DNA of 55,641 nucleotides from positions 1 through 55,641 of the IMG/VR virus record IMGVR_UViG_3300010885_060050. One strand, 5' to 3'. Position numbers and translations under genes: made by a program. The DNA comes from a virus. The notes under the pieces are model-generated. The model did no database searches, was not told the DNA's origin, and was given only the letters and a program-made list of their open reading frames with translations. Positions 24,053 through 32,443 of this stretch are shown piece by piece (the stretch's first letter is position 1; the number at the start of each line of letters is the position of its first letter).

Positions 24053-24526
24053 ATGATCCAAAAAATAAAAGACGCATTGTCACCATTGTACTATGTTTTC
24101 AATCCCCAGCAACGGTGGCTGACAAAACAATTCCGCCGCACATGGATGGACAAAGATGAAATTATTTTTCAAACATTGTTTGGGTGTGTCGTTCATTGGG
24201 TAGAAGTTGAAGGCGTTGAAAGTCGAAGTATTTGTTGGGATGAAGATCTTAAGGCTGGATATGTAACACAACAATATGTTGATGAAAGACAAAAAATTGA
24301 AGATAAGATTACGGAAATTTATTTGTGGCATACAAATGGCCGCAAATCAATGAAAGCAGATGCCGAAAAATTGCTGGTTGATTCAGTTGATCTATTGTAC
24401 ACCAATTCTAGTGTATACAGATCTAAATTTTATAAAAACTTTCGTAAAATGAATGATAAAATTGAAAAACAAGATCAAATGTATATGAAAGAAATTATAG
24501 GATTAGCGGACTACTTATGGACATAA
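24053..24526 (+). CDS. Hypothetical protein
   Basis: 157 aa, rich in aromatic residues and Lys/Asp/Glu (RWLTKQFRRTWMDKDEIIF; VDERQKIEDKITEIYLWHT). The layout 'P.QkWlt..ip..w.DK..ii' is seen in uncharacterised proteins of large phages. It ends one base into the next ATG. Confidence 0.7.
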   Translation: MIQKIKDALSPLYYVFNPQQRWLTKQFRRTWMDKDEIIFQTLFGCVVHWVEVEGVESRSICWDEDLKAGYVTQQYVDERQKIEDKITEIYLWHTNGRKSMKADAEKLLVDSVDLLYTNSSVYRSKFYKNFRKMNDKIEKQDQMYMKEIIGLADYLWT

Positions 24527-24786
24527 TGAATTTAGCTGTTGTAATACAGCACCCTGATCAATGTTCTGTTGTTTGGCACGAGCCTCGGTGGGGAGTTGAT
24601 GAAACTGGTGCAGACATTACAGTGAATGTGCGCAACAGTGTTTCAGTTGAAGGTGCAATCGCGATGCAACGAGAACTCATATCCAAGACCAATTCCGAAT
24701 ATTTGACAACCGCAACGTCTCTGGATGTATTGCGTGACTTTATGGCAACAAATTGGGCGTTGATTGCGCCAAAGGAAACCGATTAA
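24526..24786 (+). CDS. Hypothetical protein
   Basis: 86 aa from the ATG that overlaps the upstream stop (TAATG); an alternative ATG is at 24517. Sequence MNLAVVIQHPDQCSVVWHEP. No family recognised. Confidence 0.65.
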   Translation: MNLAVVIQHPDQCSVVWHEPRWGVDETGADITVNVRNSVSVEGAIAMQRELISKTNSEYLTTATSLDVLRDFMATNWALIAPKETD

Positions 24787-24791
24787 ACACT

Positions 24792-24971
24792 ATGTATGAC
24801 GACTATAAAAATGACATATTGCTCCAGCAAAAAGAAGACCTAAATGAAAAAGTCTGCTCAAACTGCAATAACTTACGATACATTCAAGATGCGGGATTTG
24901 CTTGTTGCGAATCTTGCAATCCTGACAATTCATTTTATACAGAAAATTGCACCAATAATAAGAAAATATGA
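24792..24971 (+). CDS. Small cysteine-rich protein
   Basis: 59 aa. CSNC and CCESC pairs about 17 residues apart suggest a zinc-binding ribbon. Start taken at 24792; the ORF extends upstream inside the preceding gene. Function unknown. Confidence 0.65.
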   Translation: MYDDYKNDILLQQKEDLNEKVCSNCNNLRYIQDAGFACCESCNPDNSFYTENCTNNKKI

Positions 24972-25210
24972 ATGTTAAGAGATATAATTTGACCAACCCA
25001 TATGACAGCGGTATGGAAAAGCATCCAACTGGAGAATATGTACTCTTTGAAGACTATAAGTGGATGAGCGATTATGCCGACCGTCTTGTAGAACACAAAG
25101 ACATGGTTTGTTTGCCTGCCGATCTTAAAAACTTGAGAGATGCAAATGCCGCACTAGCACAAGAAAATTTTGAACTGAAACAACTATTAAAACAACTATT
25201 AAAACCATGA
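24968..25210 (+). CDS. Hypothetical protein with C-terminal coiled coil
   Basis: 80 aa. Its C-terminus ALAQENFELKQLLKQLLKP forms a leucine-zipper-like helix. The DNA for this end (about 25155-25206) is repeated in the tiny gene at 25742. It overlaps neighbours by 4 nt on each side. Confidence 0.68.
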   Translation: MNVKRYNLTNPYDSGMEKHPTGEYVLFEDYKWMSDYADRLVEHKDMVCLPADLKNLRDANAALAQENFELKQLLKQLLKP

Positions 25211-25470
25211 AACTTTGTGCCTTTTTCTACAAACAACTACAACGCAAATATGATTGGTGGATCTATCGGCGAGCAGTTCACAGCCTACGCCGTATGACAA
25301 TTGAAGATCCAGGCATGGCCTATTTAATGGAACTTCAAATGCATGAATGGAATGAAACGCTAAATATTTCTCCAAATCTTAAATACGCGACAGAACAGTT
25401 TCATGAAGCGATGTGTAATCAAGGAAAAAATCAAACTCAAATCAATGAACAACATACAAACATTAAATGA
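25207..25470 (+). CDS. Hypothetical protein
   Basis: 87 aa, N-terminus basic and aromatic (FFYKQLQRKYDWWIYRRAVH), C-terminus polar. No family recognised. Confidence 0.62.
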   Translation: MKLCAFFYKQLQRKYDWWIYRRAVHSLRRMTIEDPGMAYLMELQMHEWNETLNISPNLKYATEQFHEAMCNQGKNQTQINEQHTNIK

Positions 25471-25735
25471 ATTTAACGCATGGCGCCGAGGTGACGACAT
25501 GATTAAACAACCAGATCCGACGGTGATTGGAGATGCAATTGATTGCGCGACAAATATTCTGACGCGTTTGGAAGATTGGCGCAACATGAGCAGCGCACAA
25601 ATGCGATTGCAATGCGGTGAATTAACCGCTGAACAAATTAGAATTGTTCGCTCTATTCTCAATGTAATAGCTCCGCCAAGCATTTCAAAAAACTTAGAAT
25701 ACAACGCAGCAGAACACGAAAGCAACTACCCTTAA
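25445..25735 (+). CDS. Hypothetical protein with FNAWRRG motif
   Basis: 96 aa from ATG 25445, overlapping the previous gene by 26 nt. LNEFNAWRRGDD...PDPTVIGDAID is a motif known from small uncharacterised phage proteins. The start is chosen to begin with that motif. Confidence 0.7.
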   Translation: MNNIQTLNEFNAWRRGDDMIKQPDPTVIGDAIDCATNILTRLEDWRNMSSAQMRLQCGELTAEQIRIVRSILNVIAPPSISKNLEYNAAEHESNYP

Positions 25736-25741
25736 AAATAT

Positions 25742-25843
25742 ATGAAAAATTTAGCAGAACATAAAGACAAAATTGATAATGCACGACTAGCACAAGAAAA
25801 TTTTGAACTGAAACAACTATTAAAACAACTATTAAAAAAATGA
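25742..25843 (+). CDS. 33-residue ORF from a partial duplication
   Basis: Begins NLAEHKDKIDNARLAQENFELK and ends like the C-terminus of the protein at 24968. The shared DNA stretch is over 50 nt and nearly identical. The stop overlaps the ATG of the next gene (ATGA). It could be a real micro-protein (an isolated leucine zipper) or a translated relic of duplication. Confidence 0.5.
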   Translation: MKNLAEHKDKIDNARLAQENFELKQLLKQLLKK

Positions 25844-26115
25844 GTGGAGGATATTTTGATTACCAACAGTATAGGATACATGATATTGTAACCTTAATTC
25901 AAGAATTGATTGACAACAATGTACCTGGACAAGATGAATATGGATATGAAAGAAGTGTCTATTCACCTCAAACAATTGAAGAATTTAAAAAAGGAATTGC
26001 CACTTTAAAATTGGCCGAAGTGTATGCACAACGAATTGATTGGCTTGTTTCAGGTGATGATGGTGAAGAATGCTTTCATGCAAGGTTGACTGAAAACATT
26101 AAAAAATTAGATTGA
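25840..26115 (+). CDS. Conserved phage protein (MSGGYFDYxQY family)
   Basis: 91 aa. It has the start SGGYFDYQQYRIHDIVTLIQ and the end AEVYAQRIDWLVSGDDGEECFHARL, both features of a small uncharacterised protein widespread in phages and some bacteria. Function unknown. Confidence 0.85.
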   Translation: MSGGYFDYQQYRIHDIVTLIQELIDNNVPGQDEYGYERSVYSPQTIEEFKKGIATLKLAEVYAQRIDWLVSGDDGEECFHARLTENIKKLD

Positions 26116-26126
26116 TATATAAGACT

Positions 26127-26396
26127 ATGAAAAAAATTGTAATTAATACCTGTTATGGTGGATTTAATATTTCTGAAGAGGCAATTAAACATTTAAATTA
26201 TGATGGTCCTATTTCAGCATGGGACATTCCGCGAGATGACGCACGCCTAATTGCAACTGTTGAAGAGCTTGGTCATCTCGCAAATGGACAATATGCAGAA
26301 CTTAAAATTGTTGAAATACCAGATGACGTAGATTGGCAAATTATTGAAGACTATGGAGTAGAACACATTGCGGAAAAACACCGCACTTGGGACTAA
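26127..26396 (+). CDS. Conserved phage protein (MKKIVINTCYGGF family)
   Basis: 89 aa. It starts KKIVINTCYGGFNISEEA and ends DDVDWQIIEDYGVEHIAEKHRTW, the conserved ends of a small phage protein family of unknown function. Start taken at ATG 26127 because the family begins there; an ATG 15 nt upstream is in frame. Confidence 0.85.
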   Translation: MKKIVINTCYGGFNISEEAIKHLNYDGPISAWDIPRDDARLIATVEELGHLANGQYAELKIVEIPDDVDWQIIEDYGVEHIAEKHRTWD

Positions 26397-26416
26397 TACT
26401 ACTCAATAAATACAAC

Positions 26417-26492
26417 AGGCCCGTAGCTTAGCGGTGAAAGCGTTCGACTCATAATCGAAGGATCCTCGGTTCGAATCCGAGCGGGCCTACCA
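26417..26492 (+). tRNA. tRNA-Met (CAU anticodon)
   Basis: Acceptor AGGCCCG/CGGGCCT with A73 and encoded CCA, D stem GCUU/AAGC, anticodon loop CUCAUAA, T arm CTCGG-TTCGAAT-CCGAG. It could be elongator Met or, if lysidine-modified, Ile. It lies 7 kb before the main cluster. Confidence 0.92.
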
Positions 26493-26510
26493 CTTTAAGA
26501 TAAAATAAGA

Positions 26511-26539
26511 TGTACAAATGAGTGCATCAGTGTTATAAT
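26511..26539 (+). promoter_or_regulatory. Sigma70-like promoter
   Basis: TGTACA 26511-26516, a 17-nt spacer, TATAAT 26534-26539. The ATG at 26549 follows after 9 nt, so the leader is very short. Confidence 0.8.
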
Positions 26540-26548
26540 TAAACATAC

Positions 26549-26992
26549 ATGAAAGTCCTAGCTATAATTCTAAGTATGGTGTTAACGGTTACACCAACAA
26601 ATCAACTAACAATTATAGACCAGTCGACAAAACAAACCGTAGAAAAAACAGAACAAAAAGCACAACACTATAAGGCTCGAATTACATACTACAATCCTGA
26701 TCCTAAATGGGGATCCAAAGTTTCTTGGCAAAAAACTAAAAAAGCAATTAAAGGAGTTACAATTGCAGCTCATCCTGACTTTAAATATGGAACAAAGGTA
26801 TCAATACCAGGCCTCGCAGGAGTTGTTGGAGATGGCACCTTTGTTGTACAGGATCGAGGACCATCTGTAACAAAAAAGAAAGCTGCAGATGGACAGGGGT
26901 ATGTGTTTGATGTCTATGTTGACAACACAAAAATATCAACTATTACAAAACGCGTTCCAATGTGGATGGATGTCTATGTTTTAACCAACTAA
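26549..26992 (+). CDS. Secreted 3D-domain protein (RlpA/MltA-like beta barrel)
   Basis: 147 aa. An N-terminal signal sequence (KVLAIILSMVLTVTP) is followed by a linker and a 3D domain with its three aspartates: GDG (D95), VVQDRG (D102) and FDVYV (D121). Such domains occur in peptidoglycan-active proteins. Exported to the periplasm or wall, it may alter peptidoglycan or block entry of other phages. Enzymatic activity is not proven by motifs. Confidence 0.8.
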   Translation: MKVLAIILSMVLTVTPTNQLTIIDQSTKQTVEKTEQKAQHYKARITYYNPDPKWGSKVSWQKTKKAIKGVTIAAHPDFKYGTKVSIPGLAGVVGDGTFVVQDRGPSVTKKKAADGQGYVFDVYVDNTKISTITKRVPMWMDVYVLTN

Positions 26993-26999
26993 ATTTATT

Positions 27000-27962
27000 A
27001 TGAAAAATCAATTAGCTTCAATCGAAAAAATTGACAGTGTATTACCGCATACAAATGCAGATTCATTGGAAATTGTTGTAGTACGAAACTGCAATGTCAT
27101 TGTCCCAAAAGGCAAACACGTTGCAGACGAGCACATCATTTTCCTGTGGCCTGATGGCATCTTACCTGATGTAGCATGGTCACAATTTTATCGTGCCAGA
27201 AGCTCACGTGTAAAAGCGTGTAAGTTGCGAGGACAATGGTCTTTTGGTATTGTTGAAACTCCAGCTGCTGTAGGTTACACAGGCCCTATGACACTTGGAC
27301 TTGATATTTCTGAAGTTCTTGGAATAACAAAATATGAACCGCCAATGCCTCAAGATCTTTCAGCACTTGGGTATTTACCGCATGGCATTCCAAAGACTGA
27401 TGAAGAAAATCATTATCATCTCGATGGTCTACCATATGGCAAAGTGTGTATTGTAACGCGCAAACGCGACGGCAGCAGCTGCAGTTTTTATTACAATCAC
27501 CAAACAGATACCTTTGGAATCCTATCTCGATCAATGGAACTTAAACCTGAATGTGTCAATGATTGGACTGTCCACGTTGAAAAATACAACATTGAAAACA
27601 AATTGCGTCAATATTGTAAACTTCATGAGGTGTCCTTGTGCCTAAGAGGTGAAGCCTTTGGGTCAGGACGCAATGGTCACTGTGCCAATGTTGATGCAAA
27701 AGAAACACGATCATGGGAGATGTTTTCAGTCTATGATATTGCCAAACATAAGTATATTAGCATTCGCGACACTCATGGATCAATGGTGCTGTCAGCCGAG
27801 TTTGAACTTCCTCATGTACCAATTCTAGAATATTGTGTAGACTTGACGCCTGAAACCATTCGACACTACTCAGAAGATTCTATCGGATATGAAGGTGTTG
27901 TAATTCACTGTGAAGGCAACACATTTAAAGTTATCAATAAGCCATACGACTCAAAAAAATAA
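27000..27962 (+). CDS. RNA ligase, Rnl5/DraRnl-like
   Basis: 320 aa. An N-terminal OB-like domain (LASIEKIDSVLPHTNADSLE) is followed by nucleotidyltransferase motif I KRDGSS with K155 as the predicted AMP-accepting lysine. Motif IIIa-like LRGEAFG, motif IV EGVVIH and motif V FKVINKPY follow. The N-terminal OB domain before the ligase domain is the arrangement of Deinococcus-type RNA ligase. It probably seals nicked RNA, such as cleaved tRNA. A HAD phosphatase gene lies two genes downstream. Confidence 0.87.
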   Translation: MKNQLASIEKIDSVLPHTNADSLEIVVVRNCNVIVPKGKHVADEHIIFLWPDGILPDVAWSQFYRARSSRVKACKLRGQWSFGIVETPAAVGYTGPMTLGLDISEVLGITKYEPPMPQDLSALGYLPHGIPKTDEENHYHLDGLPYGKVCIVTRKRDGSSCSFYYNHQTDTFGILSRSMELKPECVNDWTVHVEKYNIENKLRQYCKLHEVSLCLRGEAFGSGRNGHCANVDAKETRSWEMFSVYDIAKHKYISIRDTHGSMVLSAEFELPHVPILEYCVDLTPETIRHYSEDSIGYEGVVIHCEGNTFKVINKPYDSKK

Positions 27963-27966
27963 AACC

Positions 27967-28623
27967 ATGGGACTGTACAATACACTAACACTCGACTCAT
28001 CATTAGAATTGCCAAACTTGGATGTCAAAATTGATTCATGGCAAACTAAAGATTTAATTGATGATCTTGAAATTTTGTCGGATGTTCATCTCAATGCAGA
28101 TAGGCAACTTGAAATGATTGTCTATGAAAATGAATGGGTTGATGACGCCGATTCATTTTTTGGCCGTGTATTAAAAACGACAAACATATCATATAAACCA
28201 CTAATTTACACTGGCTACATAACTTTTTACAATTCGTACACTCATCCTGAATATGCACTAGATTCTGATCACGATTTTGTTCGTGGTTGGTATGAGTATC
28301 GTGCTCACTTTGTCGATGGATTGTTAACAGGTGGCGTAGACCGCATTGGATATACCGAAGCAAAGAAACTTACTCTCGAGGAAACCGTGGTTGCACGACA
28401 AACAGCAGAGGACAATAGAACAAAAATTCAAAATGAACAACGTGAACGTAGAAAAAATAAACCTTCGCCAGTTGAAAGGTTGATAGATACCATTGATGGT
28501 CTTGCTGACAAACGTAACAATTTCACAATGCCTGAGATGAGTGACTATGCAGAGACACTTAGATGCATTTCCGAAGAGATACAAACATACAGAGAAAAAT
28601 ATGATCTGTGGTACACAAAATAA
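27967..28623 (+). CDS. Hypothetical protein
   Basis: 218 aa, from ATG 27967, 4 nt after the ligase stop. An acidic N-terminal half contains EWVDDADSFFGRVLK and a beta segment (YTGYITFYNSYTH); the C-terminal half is a charged coiled coil (TAEDNRTKIQNEQRERRKNK). No family recognised. Confidence 0.7.
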   Translation: MGLYNTLTLDSSLELPNLDVKIDSWQTKDLIDDLEILSDVHLNADRQLEMIVYENEWVDDADSFFGRVLKTTNISYKPLIYTGYITFYNSYTHPEYALDSDHDFVRGWYEYRAHFVDGLLTGGVDRIGYTEAKKLTLEETVVARQTAEDNRTKIQNEQRERRKNKPSPVERLIDTIDGLADKRNNFTMPEMSDYAETLRCISEEIQTYREKYDLWYTK

Positions 28624-28627
28624 AAAA

Positions 28628-29155
28628 ATGATTAAAAATATATTTTTAGATATTGACGAAACATTGATCTATACATATTCGTATAAATTTAATGAGGACT
28701 TTAGAACTGATGAGATTACGCTAGTATTTTCTAACAGTCCTGATTTGTACACATATATTCGCCCATGTGCAAGTAAAGTTATAGACGCGGCCCGTGCGCT
28801 TGTAGGATTTGATAATGTCTATATTTTAACGACATCAACTCGAGAATATGCTGAACAAGTAAATAGTCGTGCTGGTTGGGGTTTTAAAAATGAATCAATC
28901 TTTACACGAGAAAATTTGCGAGATGCGCTTCAACATGGAATTGTAACTCCTCACCCCACATTGGCTAATCCTAATAATGTGATTGTTGATAACTTGCCTC
29001 CACGATACAACGATACAAAAATGTCATATATTGGAATTGATCAGACTCGATATTTACACGTTCGTGACTATTACGGAACACTCGATCCTGAGACGGAGAA
29101 TGCATTTTATGAGCAGGTTATTGGGTTTTTACAACAAAAATACCAAGAAAGCTAA
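28628..29155 (+). CDS. HAD-superfamily phosphatase
   Basis: 175 aa from ATG 28628. The DxDxT nucleophile motif is NIFLDIDETLIY (D8, D10). The motif II region is VYILTTSTREYA and a late acidic motif is NVIVDNLPPRYND. The small capless form resembles FCP/NIF-like and polynucleotide 3'-phosphatase HADs. Beside an RNA ligase it may heal RNA 3' ends, but this substrate is inferred. Confidence 0.82.
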   Translation: MIKNIFLDIDETLIYTYSYKFNEDFRTDEITLVFSNSPDLYTYIRPCASKVIDAARALVGFDNVYILTTSTREYAEQVNSRAGWGFKNESIFTRENLRDALQHGIVTPHPTLANPNNVIVDNLPPRYNDTKMSYIGIDQTRYLHVRDYYGTLDPETENAFYEQVIGFLQQKYQES

Positions 29156-29183
29156 CAATTCGACACATTTATGAAAAAAGTGT

Positions 29184-29212
29184 TGTACATTCCATGAGTT
29201 TCTTGCTATAAT
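29184..29212 (+). promoter_or_regulatory. Sigma70-like promoter
   Basis: TGTACA 29184-29189, a 17-nt spacer, TATAAT 29207-29212, then CCTGTAAGCACAT to the ATG at 29229. It is preceded by the ATGAAAAAAG motif seen at other promoters. Confidence 0.85.
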
Positions 29213-29228
29213 AAGCCTGTAAGCACAT

Positions 29229-30344
29229 ATGAAATTACCTACACTATACAGCCGAACATCCACGGGTGCAGTCCAAGAATGGACTGTTGAATGCAACGAA
29301 GGTTGTTACAGAACTCATCACGGACAAGTTGGTGGAAAAATTGTAACCACCGAATGGTCAACTACTGTCTCTACAAATGTAGGCCGTAGTAACGAACGAG
29401 ACGAGACTGCACAAGCACTCTTTGAGGCTCAAGCACTTTGGAAAAAGAAAGTGGACAGTGGATGTTTCCAGGATCAATCAAAAATTGATACCTTTACATA
29501 CATCGAGCCTATGCTTGCCAAAAAATGGGAAGATCGTAGGAGCAAAGTTGCGTTTCCAGTATTTTGTCAACCCAAGCTGGACGGCATGCGCGCAATTATT
29601 ACACGTCATGGTGCAAAGAGCCGCAACGGCAAGCCATGGGTTACCATTCCACATATTTTGCAAGCGCTAAAACCAGTATTCGCGAAATACCCAGATTTGA
29701 TTCTTGACGGCGAATTGTATTGCCACGGACTGCATGATGACTTTAACAAGATCAGCAGTCTTATCAAAAAGACCAAACCTACTGCAGCCGATCTGCAGGA
29801 AAGCGCTGCGATTATTGAATATCATTGGTATGACATTGCGGACAGCAAGATGAAGTTTCTTGATCGCAACATGAAGATTGGCAGCATTTGTGCTGAATAT
29901 AATTTTACTCCAAAGACTCCAGTTGTTCCTGTTGCAACATATGTCGCAAATGACGAACAAACTCTTGATGAACAGTATGGCACTCTTCTTGAAGATGGTT
30001 ATGAAGGTCAAATGGTCCGCACCAATGATCCTTACGAGTTCAAACGTAGCAACACACTCCTAAAGCGCAAGGAATTTCAAGATGATGAATATCTTATTGT
30101 GGAAATTTGCGAAGGCAACGGCAACAAGAGTGGAATGGCGGGTTATGCAATATTAGAACGAGAAGACGGTGTACGTTTTCGCTCAAACATCAAAGGTAAC
30201 CACACGTTTCTAAAGACATTGCTCATAGACGCACCGTCATATGTTGGAAAATATGCTACATGCAAATATTTCAACTTAACACCTGATGGAATTCCACGAT
30301 TTCCATATGTCATTGGGTTTCGTGATGGAAAAGGAATAGACTAA
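29229..30344 (+). CDS. ATP-dependent DNA ligase with WGR-like N-terminus
   Basis: 371 aa. Residues 1-90 (YSRTSTGAVQEWTVECNEGC ... TGRSNERDETAQA-like) resemble a WGR-type domain. The adenylation domain has motif I QPKLDGMR with K116, motif III LILDGELYCHG, motif IV EGQMVR and motif V LLKRKEF. A C-terminal OB domain follows (GVRFRSNIKGNHTF). It seals nicks during replication. It is not closely T4 gp30-like. Confidence 0.9.
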   Translation: MKLPTLYSRTSTGAVQEWTVECNEGCYRTHHGQVGGKIVTTEWSTTVSTNVGRSNERDETAQALFEAQALWKKKVDSGCFQDQSKIDTFTYIEPMLAKKWEDRRSKVAFPVFCQPKLDGMRAIITRHGAKSRNGKPWVTIPHILQALKPVFAKYPDLILDGELYCHGLHDDFNKISSLIKKTKPTAADLQESAAIIEYHWYDIADSKMKFLDRNMKIGSICAEYNFTPKTPVVPVATYVANDEQTLDEQYGTLLEDGYEGQMVRTNDPYEFKRSNTLLKRKEFQDDEYLIVEICEGNGNKSGMAGYAILEREDGVRFRSNIKGNHTFLKTLLIDAPSYVGKYATCKYFNLTPDGIPRFPYVIGFRDGKGID

Positions 30345-30352
30345 ATAATAAC

Positions 30353-31033
30353 ATGAATAAACCTGTTTACATTGTAGGAGATTTGCATGGCACATTTGGT
30401 GCCATCAAACTGAGCATTTTGCACTACAACATACGCGACTGCTATCTAATTTGTGTTGGTGACTTGGGTGTTGGTTTTCATGGGATAAAAACGGAAAAGT
30501 CAATTTGGAAAATGCTTAATGCTTTTTTTGCCGAACACAACATTATGTTTTTCAGCATACGAGGCAATCATGATGATCCAAAATATTTTACTGGACCAGA
30601 TCGGATTGTTCTCAGCAATTTAGAATTGTTGCCAGACTACACGCTCAGAAATATCAATGGAGAGGACTTTTTGTTTGTTGGTGGTGCAATTAGTGTTGAT
30701 AGAATAAATCGTATTCCTGACAGATCATATTGGCATGATGAAGGTTTTGTGTTGCACCCCGAACTTGTGGCACACTGTGATGTATTAATCACTCACAGTG
30801 CACCGCTATGGAACGGCCCTACAGATAAAGGTGGAATTTCTGGTTGGTGCAATATTGACAAGCTGCTGTGGGATGAATGTGTCCAGGAGCGTCATGATCA
30901 TTCAACGTTGTTGCAACTTTGCACACCAAAGAAACATTATTGTGGACATTTTCACATGTCATCTGTAGCTGAAAACAATGGGTGTGTGTCAACAATACTA
31001 GACATTGACGAAATTAAAGAACACATACAATGA
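30353..31033 (+). CDS. Calcineurin-like metallophosphoesterase 1
   Basis: 226 aa. Motifs in order: GDLHG (9-13), GDLGVGFHG, RGNHDDP, THSAP, and CGHFHMS near the C-terminus. This is the metal-binding set of a Ser/Thr phosphatase or phosphodiesterase. It is the first of three such enzymes in the window (also 31673 and 43717). Substrate unknown. Confidence 0.9.
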   Translation: MNKPVYIVGDLHGTFGAIKLSILHYNIRDCYLICVGDLGVGFHGIKTEKSIWKMLNAFFAEHNIMFFSIRGNHDDPKYFTGPDRIVLSNLELLPDYTLRNINGEDFLFVGGAISVDRINRIPDRSYWHDEGFVLHPELVAHCDVLITHSAPLWNGPTDKGGISGWCNIDKLLWDECVQERHDHSTLLQLCTPKKHYCGHFHMSSVAENNGCVSTILDIDEIKEHIQ

Positions 31034-31239
31034 CATCCGATTTAACCATACCATCCGTTGCAATTCTTATTGCATTGGTAATATTTTTCTTGCCTACCGT
31101 TATCGCCTTTGTCAAAAACCGTAAATATCGATGGGTAGTTTTATTTGTCAATGTGGTTGCTGGCTTTACACTCATAGGATGGTTTGGAGCATTAATCTGG
31201 AGCATTGCTGAAGACACCTTTATAAAAAATGAAAGATGA
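31030..31239 (+). CDS. Superinfection immunity-like membrane protein
   Basis: 69 aa. Two transmembrane helices (ILIALVIFFLPTVIAFV and VVLFVNVVAGFTLIGWFGAL) with the family pattern 'fLPtiiAf...N.vaG.tliGWfgALiWsi' of the T4 Imm-type superinfection immunity family. It should sit in the inner membrane and block DNA injection by later phages. It overlaps the phosphoesterase by 4 nt. Confidence 0.85.
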   Translation: MTSDLTIPSVAILIALVIFFLPTVIAFVKNRKYRWVVLFVNVVAGFTLIGWFGALIWSIAEDTFIKNER

Positions 31240-31453
31240 CACACAAAAATTAATTCAAGCCTGTTTGGCCCTAGGTGAAAACCTTAAGACCGAAGATGGT
31301 GTCCTAAACACACTGCTACTTGGAGTTGCCATGAGACTGTCCGAACTAGCATCAGAAAACTCGACACTTGTATCTCTATTAGTCCAACATGGAATATCTG
31401 AAAAGATTGAATCAAAACCAGACAATATTATACCTTTTCCTCGAAAAAAGTGA
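31229..31453 (+). CDS. Small hypothetical protein
   Basis: 74 aa, overlapping the immunity gene by 11 nt. Amphipathic helices (LIQACLALGENLKTEDG; LSELASENSTLVSLLVQHG). No family recognised. Confidence 0.65.
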   Translation: MKDDTQKLIQACLALGENLKTEDGVLNTLLLGVAMRLSELASENSTLVSLLVQHGISEKIESKPDNIIPFPRKK

Positions 31454-31462
31454 AAAAGGTGT

Positions 31463-31491
31463 TGTACATTTACTAAGAAATAGTGTAGAAT
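31463..31491 (+). promoter_or_regulatory. Sigma70-like promoter
   Basis: TGTACA 31463-31468, a 17-nt spacer, TAGAAT 31486-31491. The ATG at 31498 is where transcription would begin, so the mRNA is predicted leaderless. Confidence 0.8.
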
Positions 31492-31497
31492 ATTGAT

Positions 31498-31668
31498 ATG
31501 AAAGCAACTTATGCAATATTTAAAACTGGAGTGTCGAGTCCCATTTTCATAGGGAGTCAACTCGTCGTAGAAAGAGCGCTTGAAGCACTGCGCTCCTCAT
31601 TCTACTTTGTCGCTGGCACGGCAAAGCCACGCACTGATAAGTTTCCATATTCTATTTCTGAAATCTAA
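31498..31668 (+). CDS. Small hypothetical protein
   Basis: 56 aa (starts KATYAIFKTGVSSPIFIGSQ) placed exactly at the predicted transcript start. No family recognised. Confidence 0.6.
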   Translation: MKATYAIFKTGVSSPIFIGSQLVVERALEALRSSFYFVAGTAKPRTDKFPYSISEI

Positions 31669-31672
31669 TAAT

Positions 31673-32188
31673 ATGAGCGTATATTTTTGCGGAGACCCAC
31701 ACCTAGGACATCGAAACATCTCAAAATTTCGGTCATTTGTAACTTCTACAGAACACAACACCGCGCTGTTTCTGGAAAGCTGGCGTAAAACAGTTAAGAA
31801 AAATGACATTGTTTATTTTATGGGCGATGTTGCATTTGACAAAGAATCACTTGACGTGATTGGAAACTTGAATGCACGAAAGATCTTGATTAAAGGTAAC
31901 CATGATGACATGGTATCATCTGTAGATCAAGCTGCAGTTTTTCAGGAAATCTATGGAATGCTTAAATACAAAGGTATGTGGTTGACACATTGCCCGATAC
32001 ATCCTGATGAAATGCGTGGTCGTAAAGCCAACATTCATGGACATGTGCACAACAAAAGTATTATGAAAGGTTGGGGTCCATGGCGTAAACTTGATCCTAA
32101 GTATATTAATACTTGTGTAGACGTAATTTATCCAAAGTATGGCACTATGTTTCTAAACTTGGAAGAAGTTAAAAAGATTGTTGGCTAA
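31673..32188 (+). CDS. Calcineurin-like metallophosphoesterase 2
   Basis: 171 aa. Compact enzyme of the YfcE/phage type: CGDPHLGH at the start, FMGDVAFD, IKGNHDD, LTHCPIHP and HGHVH. The start at 31673 places the first motif at residues 5-11. All metal ligands are present. Function unknown. Confidence 0.9.
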   Translation: MSVYFCGDPHLGHRNISKFRSFVTSTEHNTALFLESWRKTVKKNDIVYFMGDVAFDKESLDVIGNLNARKILIKGNHDDMVSSVDQAAVFQEIYGMLKYKGMWLTHCPIHPDEMRGRKANIHGHVHNKSIMKGWGPWRKLDPKYINTCVDVIYPKYGTMFLNLEEVKKIVG

Positions 32189-32199
32189 AGCGTGTCCTG

Positions 32200-32207
32200 T
32201 ATAAATA
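32200..32207 (+). promoter_or_regulatory. T4-type late promoter octamer
   Basis: TATAAATA 44 nt before the holin-like gene, consistent with late expression of lysis genes. Confidence 0.65.
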
Positions 32208-32251
32208 CTTTTGATGATGCTAATTTGGTATCAGCAACAACATAAAAAAAT

Positions 32252-32443
32252 ATGGACACAATACTAAATCTAATCTCTGATCAACCATGGTTTGGCGTAA
32301 TTACAGCAGCTATTACACTTGCTTCTGCAATTGCAGCAGTTACACCTACACCAAAATCAGGAACAACTTTGGCAAAACTTTATTCAATTATCGACTTTCT
32401 TGCCCTTAATGTTGGCAAGGCTAAAGACGACGGTAAAAAGTAA
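32252..32443 (+). CDS. Holin-like small membrane protein
   Basis: 63 aa with one clear transmembrane segment (WFGVITAAITLASAIAAVTP) and a charged C-terminus (NVGKAKDDGKK). Similar small proteins with 'TPTPK' after the helix occur next to lysis genes in phages. Downstream are two overlapping spanin-like genes, supporting a lysis role. Holin activity is inferred. Confidence 0.62.
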   Translation: MDTILNLISDQPWFGVITAAITLASAIAAVTPTPKSGTTLAKLYSIIDFLALNVGKAKDDGKK

